From positions 1 through 17,275 of the forward strand of contig JAJQCI010000062.1 in NCBI GenBank assembly GCA_021202835.1: DNA of 17,275 nt, given 5' to 3'. Of this stretch, positions 7,545-14,899 are shown piece by piece. The notes beneath the pieces were generated by a model, which was given only the letters and a program-made list of their open reading frames with translations, did no database searches and was not told the origin of the DNA. The translations under genes were made by a program, and so were the position numbers. Every line of letters begins with the position of its first letter. Position 1 is the stretch's first letter. Source of the stretch: Clostridiales bacterium (GTDB taxonomy: Bacteria; Bacillota; Clostridia; Lachnospirales; CAG-274).

Positions 7545-7599
7545 GAGTGGCATGTAAAAGGTGCGTAAGTCCGGATTCGGATTTTACGTGCCTTTTTTT
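7545..7599 (+). promoter_or_regulatory. Leader attenuator/riboswitch candidate before MATE pump
   Basis: An intrinsic terminator lies between promoter and start codon. GGCATGTAAAA (7549-7559) pairs with TTTTACGTGCC (7582-7592, one G-U pair), followed by seven T (7593-7599). Inside sits a small hairpin TCCG-GATT-CGGA (7570-7581), stacked directly on the 3' arm. The 3' arm has a second possible partner, GTGCGTAA (7561-7568) with TTACGTGC (7584-7591), so two folds exclude each other. No open frame with a ribosome binding site lies in the leader, so a leader-peptide attenuator is unlikely. A small terminator-overlapping aptamer upstream of a MATE gene in a Clostridia recalls the guanidine-IV (mepA) riboswitch. 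I cannot confirm the class without a covariance search. Confidence 0.6.
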
Positions 7600-7639
7600 G
7601 TGCATATTAAAATATTTTATACGGAGGTTTAAACAAAAA

Positions 7640-9022
7640 ATGGAAAAGACAAACAAAGCAAATAAGATGGCTGACCAACCTATAGGAAGGCTGATGCTTT
7701 CTATGGGTTTTCCTATGATAATTTCAATGATGATGCAGGCGCTTTACAACATTGTTGACAGTGCTTTCGTGTCAAATATGCCCGTTGGGGGCGAAATGGC
7801 TTTAAACGCCCTGACGCTTGCCTTTCCCGTGCAGATGCTTATGGTTGCCATAGGTGTGGGAACAGGTGTGGGAACGGGTGCCCTTCTTTCGAAAAGTCTG
7901 GGACAGGGCGACAATAAAAAGGTAAACACTACGGCCGGAAACTCTCTTCTTCTTGGCTTTATAATTTATGTTGTTTTTGCCCTTTTCGGCATCTTCGGCG
8001 TAAGATTTTATGTTTCAACACAAACTGTGAACCCGGAAATAACCGAAATGGCTGTTGTTTACTTAATAATATGCTTCTGTATTTCCGTTGGTATAGTTTA
8101 TTTTTCATTAACGGAAAAGCTTCTTCAGTCAACCGGCCGTTCGGCATATTCTACAATAGCCCAGCTTTCGGGGGCTGTTATTAACATAATTTTTGACCCC
8201 ATACTTATTTACGGCCTGTTCTTCTTCCCCGAAATGGGAATTGTGGGTGCGGCGGCAGCTACGGTTTTGGGCCAGATAGGCTCTGCGGCTATAGCTCTTT
8301 TCTTCCACTTCAGGTATAATAAGGAAATTAAAAACGGCGTTAAATATCTTAAGCCTTCGGGAAAAATTATAAAGCAGATTTATTCAATAGGCCTTCCGGC
8401 GATTATTGCCCAGGCTCTTATGTCTATTATGACCTACGGCCTTAATGTAATTTTGGTCAGAATCGACGAGGCGGCTGTTACGGCCTACGGCCTTTATTAC
8501 AAAATTCAGCAGTTCGTTCTTTTTGCCGCCTTCGGTCTTCGTGACGCCATTACGCCTATTATATCGTTTAACCACGGTATGAGAGACAAGAAGAGAATCA
8601 GACAGGGCATAAAGTTCGGTATGCTTTACACTGTTATAATTATGGCCGTTGGCTTCGCCGCACTTGAGCTTTTTGCCGCTCCTCTTGCGTCGGTTTTCGG
8701 CCTTTCGGGAGAAACTCAGGCTCTTTGTATTCAGGCAACGAGAGTTATATCCTTAAGCCTTATATTCGCCGGGGCAAACGTAGCCTATCAGGGTATTTTT
8801 CAGGCTCTTGACGGGGGCCTTGAGTCTCTTGTTATATCGGTTCTGCGTCAGTTTTTGTTTGTTCTTCCCGTGGCATGGTTCTTTTCGAACTTCGCCGTTA
8901 AAGACAGCTCTCTTACATGGCTTGTATGGCTGACATTCCTTATTGCGGAAGGGCTTTCCTTTATAATAGCCACATTGTTCCTTATAAGAATAAACAATAA
9001 AAGGATTAAAACCATAAAATAA
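7640..9022 (+). CDS. MATE family multidrug efflux transporter
   Basis: A 460-residue integral membrane protein with about 12 hydrophobic segments in two related halves, as in MATE Na+/H+-coupled drug or metabolite exporters (NorM/MepA group). The first half begins PIGRLMLSMGFPMIISMMMQ and contains the ALYNIVDSAFVS segment typical of the family. The second half starts near residue 250 with SIGLPAIIAQALMS and an AYGLYYKIQQF stretch. The ATG at 7640 is preferred because GGAGGT (7623-7628) precedes it; a longer reading from 7526 would run through the leader hairpin and lacks a ribosome binding site. It is cotranscribed with the kinase-like gene 13 nt downstream. The substrate is unknown. If the leader is a guanidine sensor, guanidinium or related cations would be candidates. 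Confidence 0.93.
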   Translation: MEKTNKANKMADQPIGRLMLSMGFPMIISMMMQALYNIVDSAFVSNMPVGGEMALNALTLAFPVQMLMVAIGVGTGVGTGALLSKSLGQGDNKKVNTTAGNSLLLGFIIYVVFALFGIFGVRFYVSTQTVNPEITEMAVVYLIICFCISVGIVYFSLTEKLLQSTGRSAYSTIAQLSGAVINIIFDPILIYGLFFFPEMGIVGAAAATVLGQIGSAAIALFFHFRYNKEIKNGVKYLKPSGKIIKQIYSIGLPAIIAQALMSIMTYGLNVILVRIDEAAVTAYGLYYKIQQFVLFAAFGLRDAITPIISFNHGMRDKKRIRQGIKFGMLYTVIIMAVGFAALELFAAPLASVFGLSGETQALCIQATRVISLSLIFAGANVAYQGIFQALDGGLESLVISVLRQFLFVLPVAWFFSNFAVKDSSLTWLVWLTFLIAEGLSFIIATLFLIRINNKRIKTIK

Positions 9023-9035
9023 GGAGGAAAATTAT

Positions 9036-9632
9036 ATGTCAAACAAGATTATAACAATCAGCAGGGAATTCGGAAGCGGCGGAAGAACAATAGGCAGGAA
9101 CACTGCTGATGCCCTTAACATAAACTGCTATGATTCCGAGCTTATAGAAACGGCGGCGGAGGAAAGCGGCTTCGCAAAGGAATTTATAAGCGACAGGGGT
9201 GAATATGTTAACTTCGGGGCCAGACTGGCAAGCTCACTTAACACAGGCAGAAGAAATTACGATTCACCTCAGGACTGCCTTTGGAAGGCACAGAAGAAAA
9301 TCATTTTAGACTTAGCCGAAAGGGAATCCTGCGTTATTGTGGGACGCTGTGCCGATTACATTTTAAGGGACAAGGCAGGCTGCCTTAATGTTTTCATTCA
9401 TTCGGATATAAAAAACAGGGCAAAGCGCATAGTCGAGGTTTACGGAGAAAGCGACAGAACCCCCGAAAAGAGAATTAAAGAAAAGGACAGACACAGAAAG
9501 GCTTATTTCAGATATTATACCGATATGGAGTGGGGCGATGTTCATAATTATCACATAGCCTTAGACAGCGGCTTTTTGGGAATAGACGAGTGTGTCAGAA
9601 TTTTAAAAGAGCTTTATTTTAAGCTGCCTTAA
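9036..9632 (+). CDS. Cytidylate kinase-like P-loop protein
   Basis: A 198-residue protein of the cytidylate-kinase-like family (AAA/P-loop NMP kinase fold, Cytidylate_kin2 type). The P-loop is REFGSGGRTIG (10-20). IVGRCADYIL (101-110) is a second family motif, and a basic lid-like stretch (about 144-162, KEKDRHRKAYFRYYT) follows. The true substrate is not established for this group, which differs from canonical Cmk, so a nucleotide kinase role is only inferred. It lacks predicted membrane segments and is probably cytoplasmic. The ribosome binding site AAGGAGG (9021-9027) overlaps the MATE stop codon, so the two are likely translated together. A terminator follows. Confidence 0.85.
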   Translation: MSNKIITISREFGSGGRTIGRNTADALNINCYDSELIETAAEESGFAKEFISDRGEYVNFGARLASSLNTGRRNYDSPQDCLWKAQKKIILDLAERESCVIVGRCADYILRDKAGCLNVFIHSDIKNRAKRIVEVYGESDRTPEKRIKEKDRHRKAYFRYYTDMEWGDVHNYHIALDSGFLGIDECVRILKELYFKLP

Positions 9633-9640
9633 TATAAAAA

Positions 9641-9694
9641 ACGGCGGTTAGCCTGTCGAAGCCGAATCTGCGGCGCAGGTTAGCCGTCTTTTAT
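9641..9694 (+). terminator. Intrinsic terminator after the kinase-like gene
   Basis: CGGTTAGCCTG (9645-9655) pairs with CAGGTTAGCCG (9676-9686), 11 pairs with two G-U, followed by TCTTTTATT. The octamer GGTTAGCC occurs in both arms as a direct repeat that pairs with itself antiparallel. The 20-nt loop can form CTGC-GGC-GCAG. Confidence 0.7.
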
Positions 9695-9833
9695 TGCCTG
9701 TTGTGTTAAAGTCTCCCCTTTTCTTAGGCCTAATTATTAAAAATTATTAATTTTTTTTAATTTTAAAACTTTTTTGTTGTATATGCGTATCTAAGTGTGT
9801 TAAACTATATGGGGAAATGCTGTAAAATTCAAT
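9695..9833. other. AT-rich gene-free stretch
   Basis: No supported gene. Long A/T runs lie around 9730-9775. A weak promoter-like pair, TTGTAT (9777-9782) and TAAACT (9801-9806) with an 18-nt spacer, would place the inverted-repeat element in a transcript toward secA, but the match is poor. Confidence 0.4.
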
Positions 9834-10009
9834 ATGAAAAATAATTTTAGTGCAACGGCGGAAAAATCAAGCACTGCACAAAATTTTTACTTTAAAAACT
9901 TCAATGATAAAAATTTTGTGCAGTAGCAATAAAGAAAAGCTTCCTTTGATAAATCCAAGCTTTTCTTTATGCGTGGAGCGCAGTATTTTTCCGTAAAATT
10001 ATTTTTCAT
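9834..10009. repeat. Nested inverted-repeat (multibranch) element upstream of secA
   Basis: Four perfect stems nest in 176 bases. The outer stem ATGAAAAATAATTTTA (9834-9849) pairs with 9994-10009, 16 bp. The next, CGGAAAAAT (9859-9867), pairs with 9985-9993, 9 bp; the right arms are contiguous while the left has a 9-nt insertion (9850-9858). Inside are two side-by-side hairpins: ACTGCACAAAATTTTTA (9873-9889) with 9908-9924, 17 bp, 18-nt loop; and ATAAAGAAAAGCTT (9929-9942) with 9957-9970, 14 bp, 14-nt loop. In RNA this gives a junction with two arms; in DNA it resembles a MITE or cruciform. No T-run marks a terminator, no target-site duplication is obvious, and no credible ORF is inside. Function unknown. 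Confidence 0.8.
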
Positions 10010-10041
10010 TTCCTTTAAATCAGCATTTACCAGATGATTGA

Positions 10042-10073
10042 GATAATGGGAAAATAAGCGTATGCGCATTATC
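10042..10073. promoter_or_regulatory. Inverted repeat in the secA upstream region
   Basis: GATAATG (10042-10048) and CATTATC (10067-10073) are perfect inverted arms 18 nt apart, about 31 nt before secA. TATCAT (10070-10075) and TATATA (10079-10084) are possible -10 elements and TTGAGA (10038-10043) a possible -35, but none is spaced ideally. It may be an operator or a leader hairpin. Confidence 0.3.
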
Positions 10074-10103
10074 ATAGATATATAAACTTAAGGAGCTGCA
10101 TTT

Positions 10104-12683
10104 ATGAATTTGATTGAAAAAATTTTCGGAACATACAGCGACAAGGAGCTTAAGAAAATTAAGCCCGTTGTGGCTGAGATTAACGGCTATGAGGATAAAA
10201 TGTCAAAGCTTTCCGACGACGAGCTTAAAGCAAAGACACCTTATTTTAAGGAGCTTTTGGCAGGGGGAAAGACCCTTGACGATATTCTGCCGGAGGCTTT
10301 TGCCGTTGTAAGAGAGGCCTCAAAGCGTGTACTTAATATGAGACATTTTGACGTTCAGCTTATAGGCGGAGTTGTTCTCCATCAGGGCAGAATCGCCGAA
10401 ATGAAAACAGGTGAGGGTAAAACTCTTGTTTCCACACTGCCGGCTTATCTTAATGCCCTTGAGGGAAAGGGCGTTCACATCGTTACCGTAAACGAATACC
10501 TTGCGAAGCGTGACGCCGAATGGATGGGCCAGATTCATGAATTTTTGGGCCTTACCGTAGGGGTAAACCTTCACGATATGTCAAAGGCCGAAAAGCAGGA
10601 GGCCTATAACTGCGACATTACCTATTCCACAAACAACGAGCTTGGCTTTGACTATTTGAGAGACAATATGGTTGTTTACGAAAAGGATATGGTTCAAAGA
10701 GGGCTTCACTATGCCATTGTGGACGAGGTCGACTCCGTTCTTATTGACGAGGCCAGAACTCCCCTTATTATTTCAGGCGCCGCAGGCAAGTCAACAAAGC
10801 TTTATGACCTTGCCAATGCCTTTGCAAGAACTCTTACACCCGGACGTATTTTAAACGAGCAGGAAGCCCTGAACCCTCTTATCAGAGAAGAGATGCAGGA
10901 AGAGGGCGACTTTGTTGTTGACGAAAAGGGAAAGAATGTTTCCCTTACACAGGAGGGCATCGAGAAGGCAGAGAGATATTTTGCCGTCAAGAACCTTTCC
11001 GACCCTGACAATATGGAGCTTCAGCATTACATCAACAACGCCCTTAAGGCTAACTACAACATGCACCTTGATCAGGACTATGTTGTAAGCGAGGACGGCC
11101 AGATTGTTATTGTAGACGAGTTTACAGGCCGTTTGATGCCGGGAAGAAGATATTCCGACGGTTTACATCAGGCTATAGAAGCCAAGGAAGGCGTTGAGGT
11201 TAAGAGAGAAAGCAAGACTCTGGCCACCATAACATTCCAGAATTTCTTTAACAAATATGAGAAAAAAGCTGGTATGACAGGTACAGCACAGACCGAAGAA
11301 GGCGAGTTCCGCCAGATTTACGGTATGGACGTTGTTTGTATACCCACAAATCTCCCCGTTATAAGAAAGGACTTAGGCGACAGAGTTTATCAGACCGAAG
11401 CAGGCAAGCTGAGGGCTGTTGTTAAGGAAATAAAAGAAGCCTATGAAAAAGGCCAGCCTGTTCTTGTGGGTACGGTAACAATCGACAAGTCTGAAGTTTT
11501 AAGCAAGATGCTTAAGAAAGAGGGCATTCCCCATCAGGTTCTGAACGCTAAATATCACGCCAAAGAAGCCGAAATCGTTGCTCTTGCCGGAGAGGCAAAG
11601 ACTGTTACAATAGCTACAAATATGGCCGGCAGAGGTACCGATATTAAGCTGGGCGAAGGCGTTGCTGAGCTGGGAGGCCTTAAGATTATAGGCACTGAAA
11701 GACATGAATCAAGGCGTATCGACAATCAGCTGAGAGGCCGTTCCGGCAGACAGGGCGACCCCGGAGAATCCAGATTCTTCATCTCTCTTGAAGACGACCT
11801 TATGCGTCTTTTCGGCTCAGAAAAGGTAGGAAAAACCATTGAAGCTATGGGCCTTCCCGAGGATGAGCCCATTGAAGCAAAAATGCTTACGAAGGCAATA
11901 GAAAATGCTCAGAAGAAGGTTGAAAGCAACAACTTTGCCACAAGAAAACATCTTCTTGAATATGACCAGGTTAACAATGAACAGAGAGAAATTATATATG
12001 CCGAAAGACGAGAGGTTCTTTCAGGGGTAAGCCTTAAGGAAAAGATTTTGGGAATGGTTGAGTCTGTTATAAAGAGACAGGTGGCCCTTCACGCCCCGGC
12101 GGATTCTAATTCGGACGAATGGGATATGGCGGCTCTCAACGAACAGATGATGAATATATTTATGCTTCCGCCTATTATCCTTACAGAGGCCGAGCTTAAA
12201 GACAACAATATGGCTCCCGAGGAAATCGAAGAAAGGCTTATAAGCTCCGCAAAGACGGCTTATGAGGCTAAAGAAGAGGAATTCGGCGAGGAAATGATGC
12301 GTGAGGTTGAAAGAGTTATTACACTTAGGGTTGTTGACCAAAAATGGATGAGCCATATTGACGATATGGACCAGATGCGTCAGGGTGTAAGTCTCCACGC
12401 TCTTGCCCAGAGAGATCCCCTTGTTGAATATAAGTTTATGAGCTATGATATGTTTAACGAGCTCAGCGAAAACATTCAGATTGATGTTGTGAGAGGGCTT
12501 TTCCACGTTCGCCCTGCTGCGCCTGTCGAAAGAGAACAGGTTGCACAGCCTGTAGCCACAAATAAGGACGACACGACGGTAAGCGGCCCCAAGACAAGAA
12601 AAGAAAAAAAAATAGGCAGAAACGATCCCTGCCCCTGCGGAAGCGGCAAGAAATATAAATACTGCTGCGGCAAAAATGCGTAA
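10104..12683 (+). CDS. secA: Preprotein translocase ATPase SecA
   Basis: The motor that pushes unfolded preproteins through SecYEG; cytoplasmic and membrane-peripheral. It has 859 residues. Walker A is TGEGKT (102-107). The DEVD box (207-210) lies in IVDEVDSVLIDEARTPLIISG. The preprotein cross-linking region falls about 225-370. Motifs TNMAGRGTD (505-513) and NQLRGRSGRQGD (541-552) form the second motor domain. The scaffold/wing region follows, and a C-terminal SEC-C zinc motif has C843, C845, C854 and C855 (CPCGSGKKYKYCC). All key residues are present. The ATG has AAGGAG (10090-10095) 8 nt upstream. It heads a unit with prfB (31 nt downstream). It would export the pectate lyase encoded nearby, but that is only a general function. 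Confidence 0.98.
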   Translation: MNLIEKIFGTYSDKELKKIKPVVAEINGYEDKMSKLSDDELKAKTPYFKELLAGGKTLDDILPEAFAVVREASKRVLNMRHFDVQLIGGVVLHQGRIAEMKTGEGKTLVSTLPAYLNALEGKGVHIVTVNEYLAKRDAEWMGQIHEFLGLTVGVNLHDMSKAEKQEAYNCDITYSTNNELGFDYLRDNMVVYEKDMVQRGLHYAIVDEVDSVLIDEARTPLIISGAAGKSTKLYDLANAFARTLTPGRILNEQEALNPLIREEMQEEGDFVVDEKGKNVSLTQEGIEKAERYFAVKNLSDPDNMELQHYINNALKANYNMHLDQDYVVSEDGQIVIVDEFTGRLMPGRRYSDGLHQAIEAKEGVEVKRESKTLATITFQNFFNKYEKKAGMTGTAQTEEGEFRQIYGMDVVCIPTNLPVIRKDLGDRVYQTEAGKLRAVVKEIKEAYEKGQPVLVGTVTIDKSEVLSKMLKKEGIPHQVLNAKYHAKEAEIVALAGEAKTVTIATNMAGRGTDIKLGEGVAELGGLKIIGTERHESRRIDNQLRGRSGRQGDPGESRFFISLEDDLMRLFGSEKVGKTIEAMGLPEDEPIEAKMLTKAIENAQKKVESNNFATRKHLLEYDQVNNEQREIIYAERREVLSGVSLKEKILGMVESVIKRQVALHAPADSNSDEWDMAALNEQMMNIFMLPPIILTEAELKDNNMAPEEIEERLISSAKTAYEAKEEEFGEEMMREVERVITLRVVDQKWMSHIDDMDQMRQGVSLHALAQRDPLVEYKFMSYDMFNELSENIQIDVVRGLFHVRPAAPVEREQVAQPVATNKDDTTVSGPKTRKEKKIGRNDPCPCGSGKKYKYCCGKNA

Positions 12684-12714
12684 ATTACAGTTATTGACGA
12701 AAGGTGTGTAGTAT

Positions 12715-13818
12715 ATGTTGGCACTGGATCAAATTAAACAGGAGCTTTCAAAATATGACGAAAGACTGGAGGAGCTTTCCGACAGCCTTAATATAGAAGA
12801 GGCAAAAAGCAAAATAGAAGAGCTTGAAGAAACAGCCGGCGACCCTGATTTTTGGAACGATATGGACGCAGCCCAAAAGATTCTTCAGCAGACAAAACAG
12901 CTTAAAAACAAGGTTGAAAGCTTTAATGCTCTTAAAGATACCTACGATGAAATTATGCTTCTTGTTGAAATGGGAAACGAGGAAAACGACGAAAGCTATA
13001 TTCCCGAAGCAAAGGAGCTCAAGGAAACATTTTTAAACAAGTTTGAAGAACTTAGAATTTCAACTCTTTTGACGGGAGAATATGACAACAGCAACTGTAT
13101 CGTAACTCTTCACTCAGGCGCCGGAGGAACGGAGGCCTGTGACTGGACGAGTATGCTTTACAGAATGTACGGAAAGTGGTGTGACGCCCACGGCTTCACA
13201 GCTGAAGAGCTTGACTTTCTTGCCGGAGACGAAGCCGGGATTAAGTCGATCACCTTCAGGGTTGAGGGAGAAAACGCCTACGGCCTTTTGAAAAGCGAAA
13301 AGGGCATTCACAGGCTTGTAAGAATTTCACCTTTTGATGCAGCGAAAAAGAGACATACCTCCTTTGCCTCCTGCGACGTTATGCCGGAAATTGATGACGA
13401 TATAGATTTTGACATAAACCCTGAAGATATCGAAATGCAGGTGTTCCGCTCAAGCGGCGCCGGCGGTCAGCATATCAACAAGACATCTTCCGCCGTAAGG
13501 CTTATACATAAGCCAACAGGCGTTGTTGTAAGCTGTCAGACTCAGAGAAGCCAGCTTCAAAACAGAGAAACCTGTATGAAGATGTTAAAGTCTAAGCTTT
13601 ATGAAATGGAAAGAGAAAAACAGATGGAGAAGCTTGCCGACATAAGAGGCGAAGTTAAAAAAATAGAATGGGGCAGCCAAATCCGCTCTTATGTTTTCCA
13701 GCCCTACACAATGGTTAAGGACGTAAGAACGGAAGAGGAAACAGGCAACATAAGCGCTGTTATGGACGGAAAAATAGACAATTTTATAAACGCTTATTTA
13801 AAGTGGATAAACTCATGA
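12715..13818 (+). CDS. prfB: Peptide chain release factor 2, no programmed frameshift
   Basis: RF2 reads UAA and UGA stop codons and triggers peptide release. It has 367 residues. The stop-recognition tripeptide SPF is at 205-207 (RISPFD) and the catalytic GGQ at 250-252 (SGAGGQHINK). In many bacteria prfB carries an in-frame UGA near codon 26 that requires +1 frameshifting. Here the matching region, LSDSLNIEEA (21-30), is a single continuous frame with no UGA, so that autoregulation is absent. The gene itself ends in TGA, an RF2 codon. Start ATG has AAAGGTG about 8 nt upstream. The next gene starts 10 nt after its stop, with its ribosome binding site in the stop region. Confidence 0.96.
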   Translation: MLALDQIKQELSKYDERLEELSDSLNIEEAKSKIEELEETAGDPDFWNDMDAAQKILQQTKQLKNKVESFNALKDTYDEIMLLVEMGNEENDESYIPEAKELKETFLNKFEELRISTLLTGEYDNSNCIVTLHSGAGGTEACDWTSMLYRMYGKWCDAHGFTAEELDFLAGDEAGIKSITFRVEGENAYGLLKSEKGIHRLVRISPFDAAKKRHTSFASCDVMPEIDDDIDFDINPEDIEMQVFRSSGAGGQHINKTSSAVRLIHKPTGVVVSCQTQRSQLQNRETCMKMLKSKLYEMEREKQMEKLADIRGEVKKIEWGSQIRSYVFQPYTMVKDVRTEEETGNISAVMDGKIDNFINAYLKWINS

Positions 13819-13828
13819 GGTATTTAAA

Positions 13829-14800
13829 GTGAAAGAGATTGCTGTAAGCGGAGAAAACGAAAATTCCAGACTTGATAAATTCCTTTTTAAATATCTTAAC
13901 AGGGCGCCTAAGTCACTTGTTTATAAGCTTTTGAGAAAAAAGAATATTAAGCTGGGCGGAAAGAAGGCCTGCGGCAGCGAAATCTTAAAAGAAGGGGATA
14001 TTATTTCCCTTTTTTTAAGTGATGAAACCCTTTTTTCTCTTCGTGAGGAGAAAAAGATAAACAAGTGTAAAATCGATTTTGACATAGTTTATGAAGACAG
14101 CGACATTCTTATTGCCGATAAGCCCTTCGGTATGCTGACGCAGGCCGACAAGACTGAGGGAGACTGTCTCAACAGGCGGCTTCTTTATTATATGCAGGAA
14201 AAGGGGGAGCTTAAAGAGGGGTTTGTGCCCTCAGTCTGCAACAGGCTTGACAGAAACACGGCAGGGCTTGTGACCTTCGGAAAGACCTTAAGGGGCGCCA
14301 GAGAGCTCAGCTTAGGCTTCAGGGAGCATTTTATCGAGAAATATTATTTTGCCGCCGTAAAGGGCGTTTTAAAGGAAGACAGGGTTATAAGGGCCTATCA
14401 CAAAAAAACAGGAAACAAGGCGGAAATAAGCTCCTCACCTTCTGAAAGGGCCAAAGAAACGGTTACGGAGGTTTTTCCCATAACGAATAACGGAAGATAC
14501 ACACTTTTGCGCATAAAGCTTGTTACAGGAAAAACCCACCAGATAAGGGCGGCTTTGGCTTTTGCCGGCTATCCTACAGCAGGAGACACAAAATACGGTG
14601 ACAAAGCCGCAAACGGGTATTTTATGAGTAAATACGGCCTTAAACATCAGCTTCTTTACTGCGGATATATTGAAATTAAGCCTGAAAACAATGACCTTAA
14701 GGCTCTTAAGCCTATGAAAATAAAGGGCAGGGGAAACACACTAATTAAAAATATTGTAAAATTTGAATTTGGGGTTGATTTATGTGACTGTATGTGCTAA
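13829..14800 (+). CDS. RluA-family pseudouridine synthase
   Basis: Isomerises uridine to pseudouridine in RNA, most likely 23S rRNA (RluC/RluD-like), though the target base cannot be read from sequence. It has 323 residues. An N-terminal S4 RNA-binding domain (about 13-65) contains SRLDKFLFKYL. The catalytic domain (about 85-300) has the RLDRNTAGLV motif with the nucleophile Asp141, and GKTHQIRAAL (234-243). The start is GTG at 13829 with GAGG (13817-13820) about 8 nt upstream, overlapping the prfB stop. The C-terminus ends in a Cys-rich tail (CDCMC) not expected of the family. It is probably cotranscribed with secA-prfB. Confidence 0.92.
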   Translation: MKEIAVSGENENSRLDKFLFKYLNRAPKSLVYKLLRKKNIKLGGKKACGSEILKEGDIISLFLSDETLFSLREEKKINKCKIDFDIVYEDSDILIADKPFGMLTQADKTEGDCLNRRLLYYMQEKGELKEGFVPSVCNRLDRNTAGLVTFGKTLRGARELSLGFREHFIEKYYFAAVKGVLKEDRVIRAYHKKTGNKAEISSSPSERAKETVTEVFPITNNGRYTLLRIKLVTGKTHQIRAALAFAGYPTAGDTKYGDKAANGYFMSKYGLKHQLLYCGYIEIKPENNDLKALKPMKIKGRGNTLIKNIVKFEFGVDLCDCMC

Positions 14801-14803
14801 AAT
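14775..14803 (+). promoter_or_regulatory. Promoter overlapping the end of the pseudouridine synthase gene
   Basis: TTGATT (14775-14780), 17-nt spacer, TAAAAT (14798-14803). It lies across the rluA-like stop and points at the nucleotidyltransferase. It leaves a leader of about 90 nt with an AAGGAA/TTCCTT hairpin (14827-14832 with 14857-14862). Confidence 0.5.
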
Positions 14804-14886
14804 AAAACAGTATATGAAGTAAACTCAAGGAATCGGCTGTTAATAAATTTCGCCTGTTCCTTTCGATTTGAATTTTTTTACATTAT

Positions 14887-14892
14887 AAGGAG
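14887..14892 (+). promoter_or_regulatory. Ribosome binding site that selects an AUU start
   Basis: AAGGAG sits 7 nt before ATT at 14900 but 22 nt before the TTG at 14915. The spacing supports ATT and is too long for TTG. Confidence 0.75.
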
Positions 14893-14899
14893 AAGTACT

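Noticed and set aside
7526..7639. Longer MATE start adding 38 residues
   Set aside because: It would start within the -10 region and translate through the leader terminator. It lacks a ribosome binding site and its residues are unlike any MATE N-terminus.
9834..10009. Could be the raiA-motif noncoding RNA known in Clostridia
   Set aside because: No raiA/hpf gene is here. The element is made of simple AT-rich repeats, not the conserved sequence I would expect of that RNA.
9887..10075. 62-residue minus-strand ORF over the inverted repeats
   Set aside because: No ribosome binding site, no recognisable motif, and its codons come from the repeat arms.
12021..12506. 161-residue minus-strand ORF within secA, and a 176-residue one at 6820-7350 within the pectate lyase
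   Set aside because: Both are antisense shadows of strongly supported genes with no recognisable domains or ribosome binding sites.
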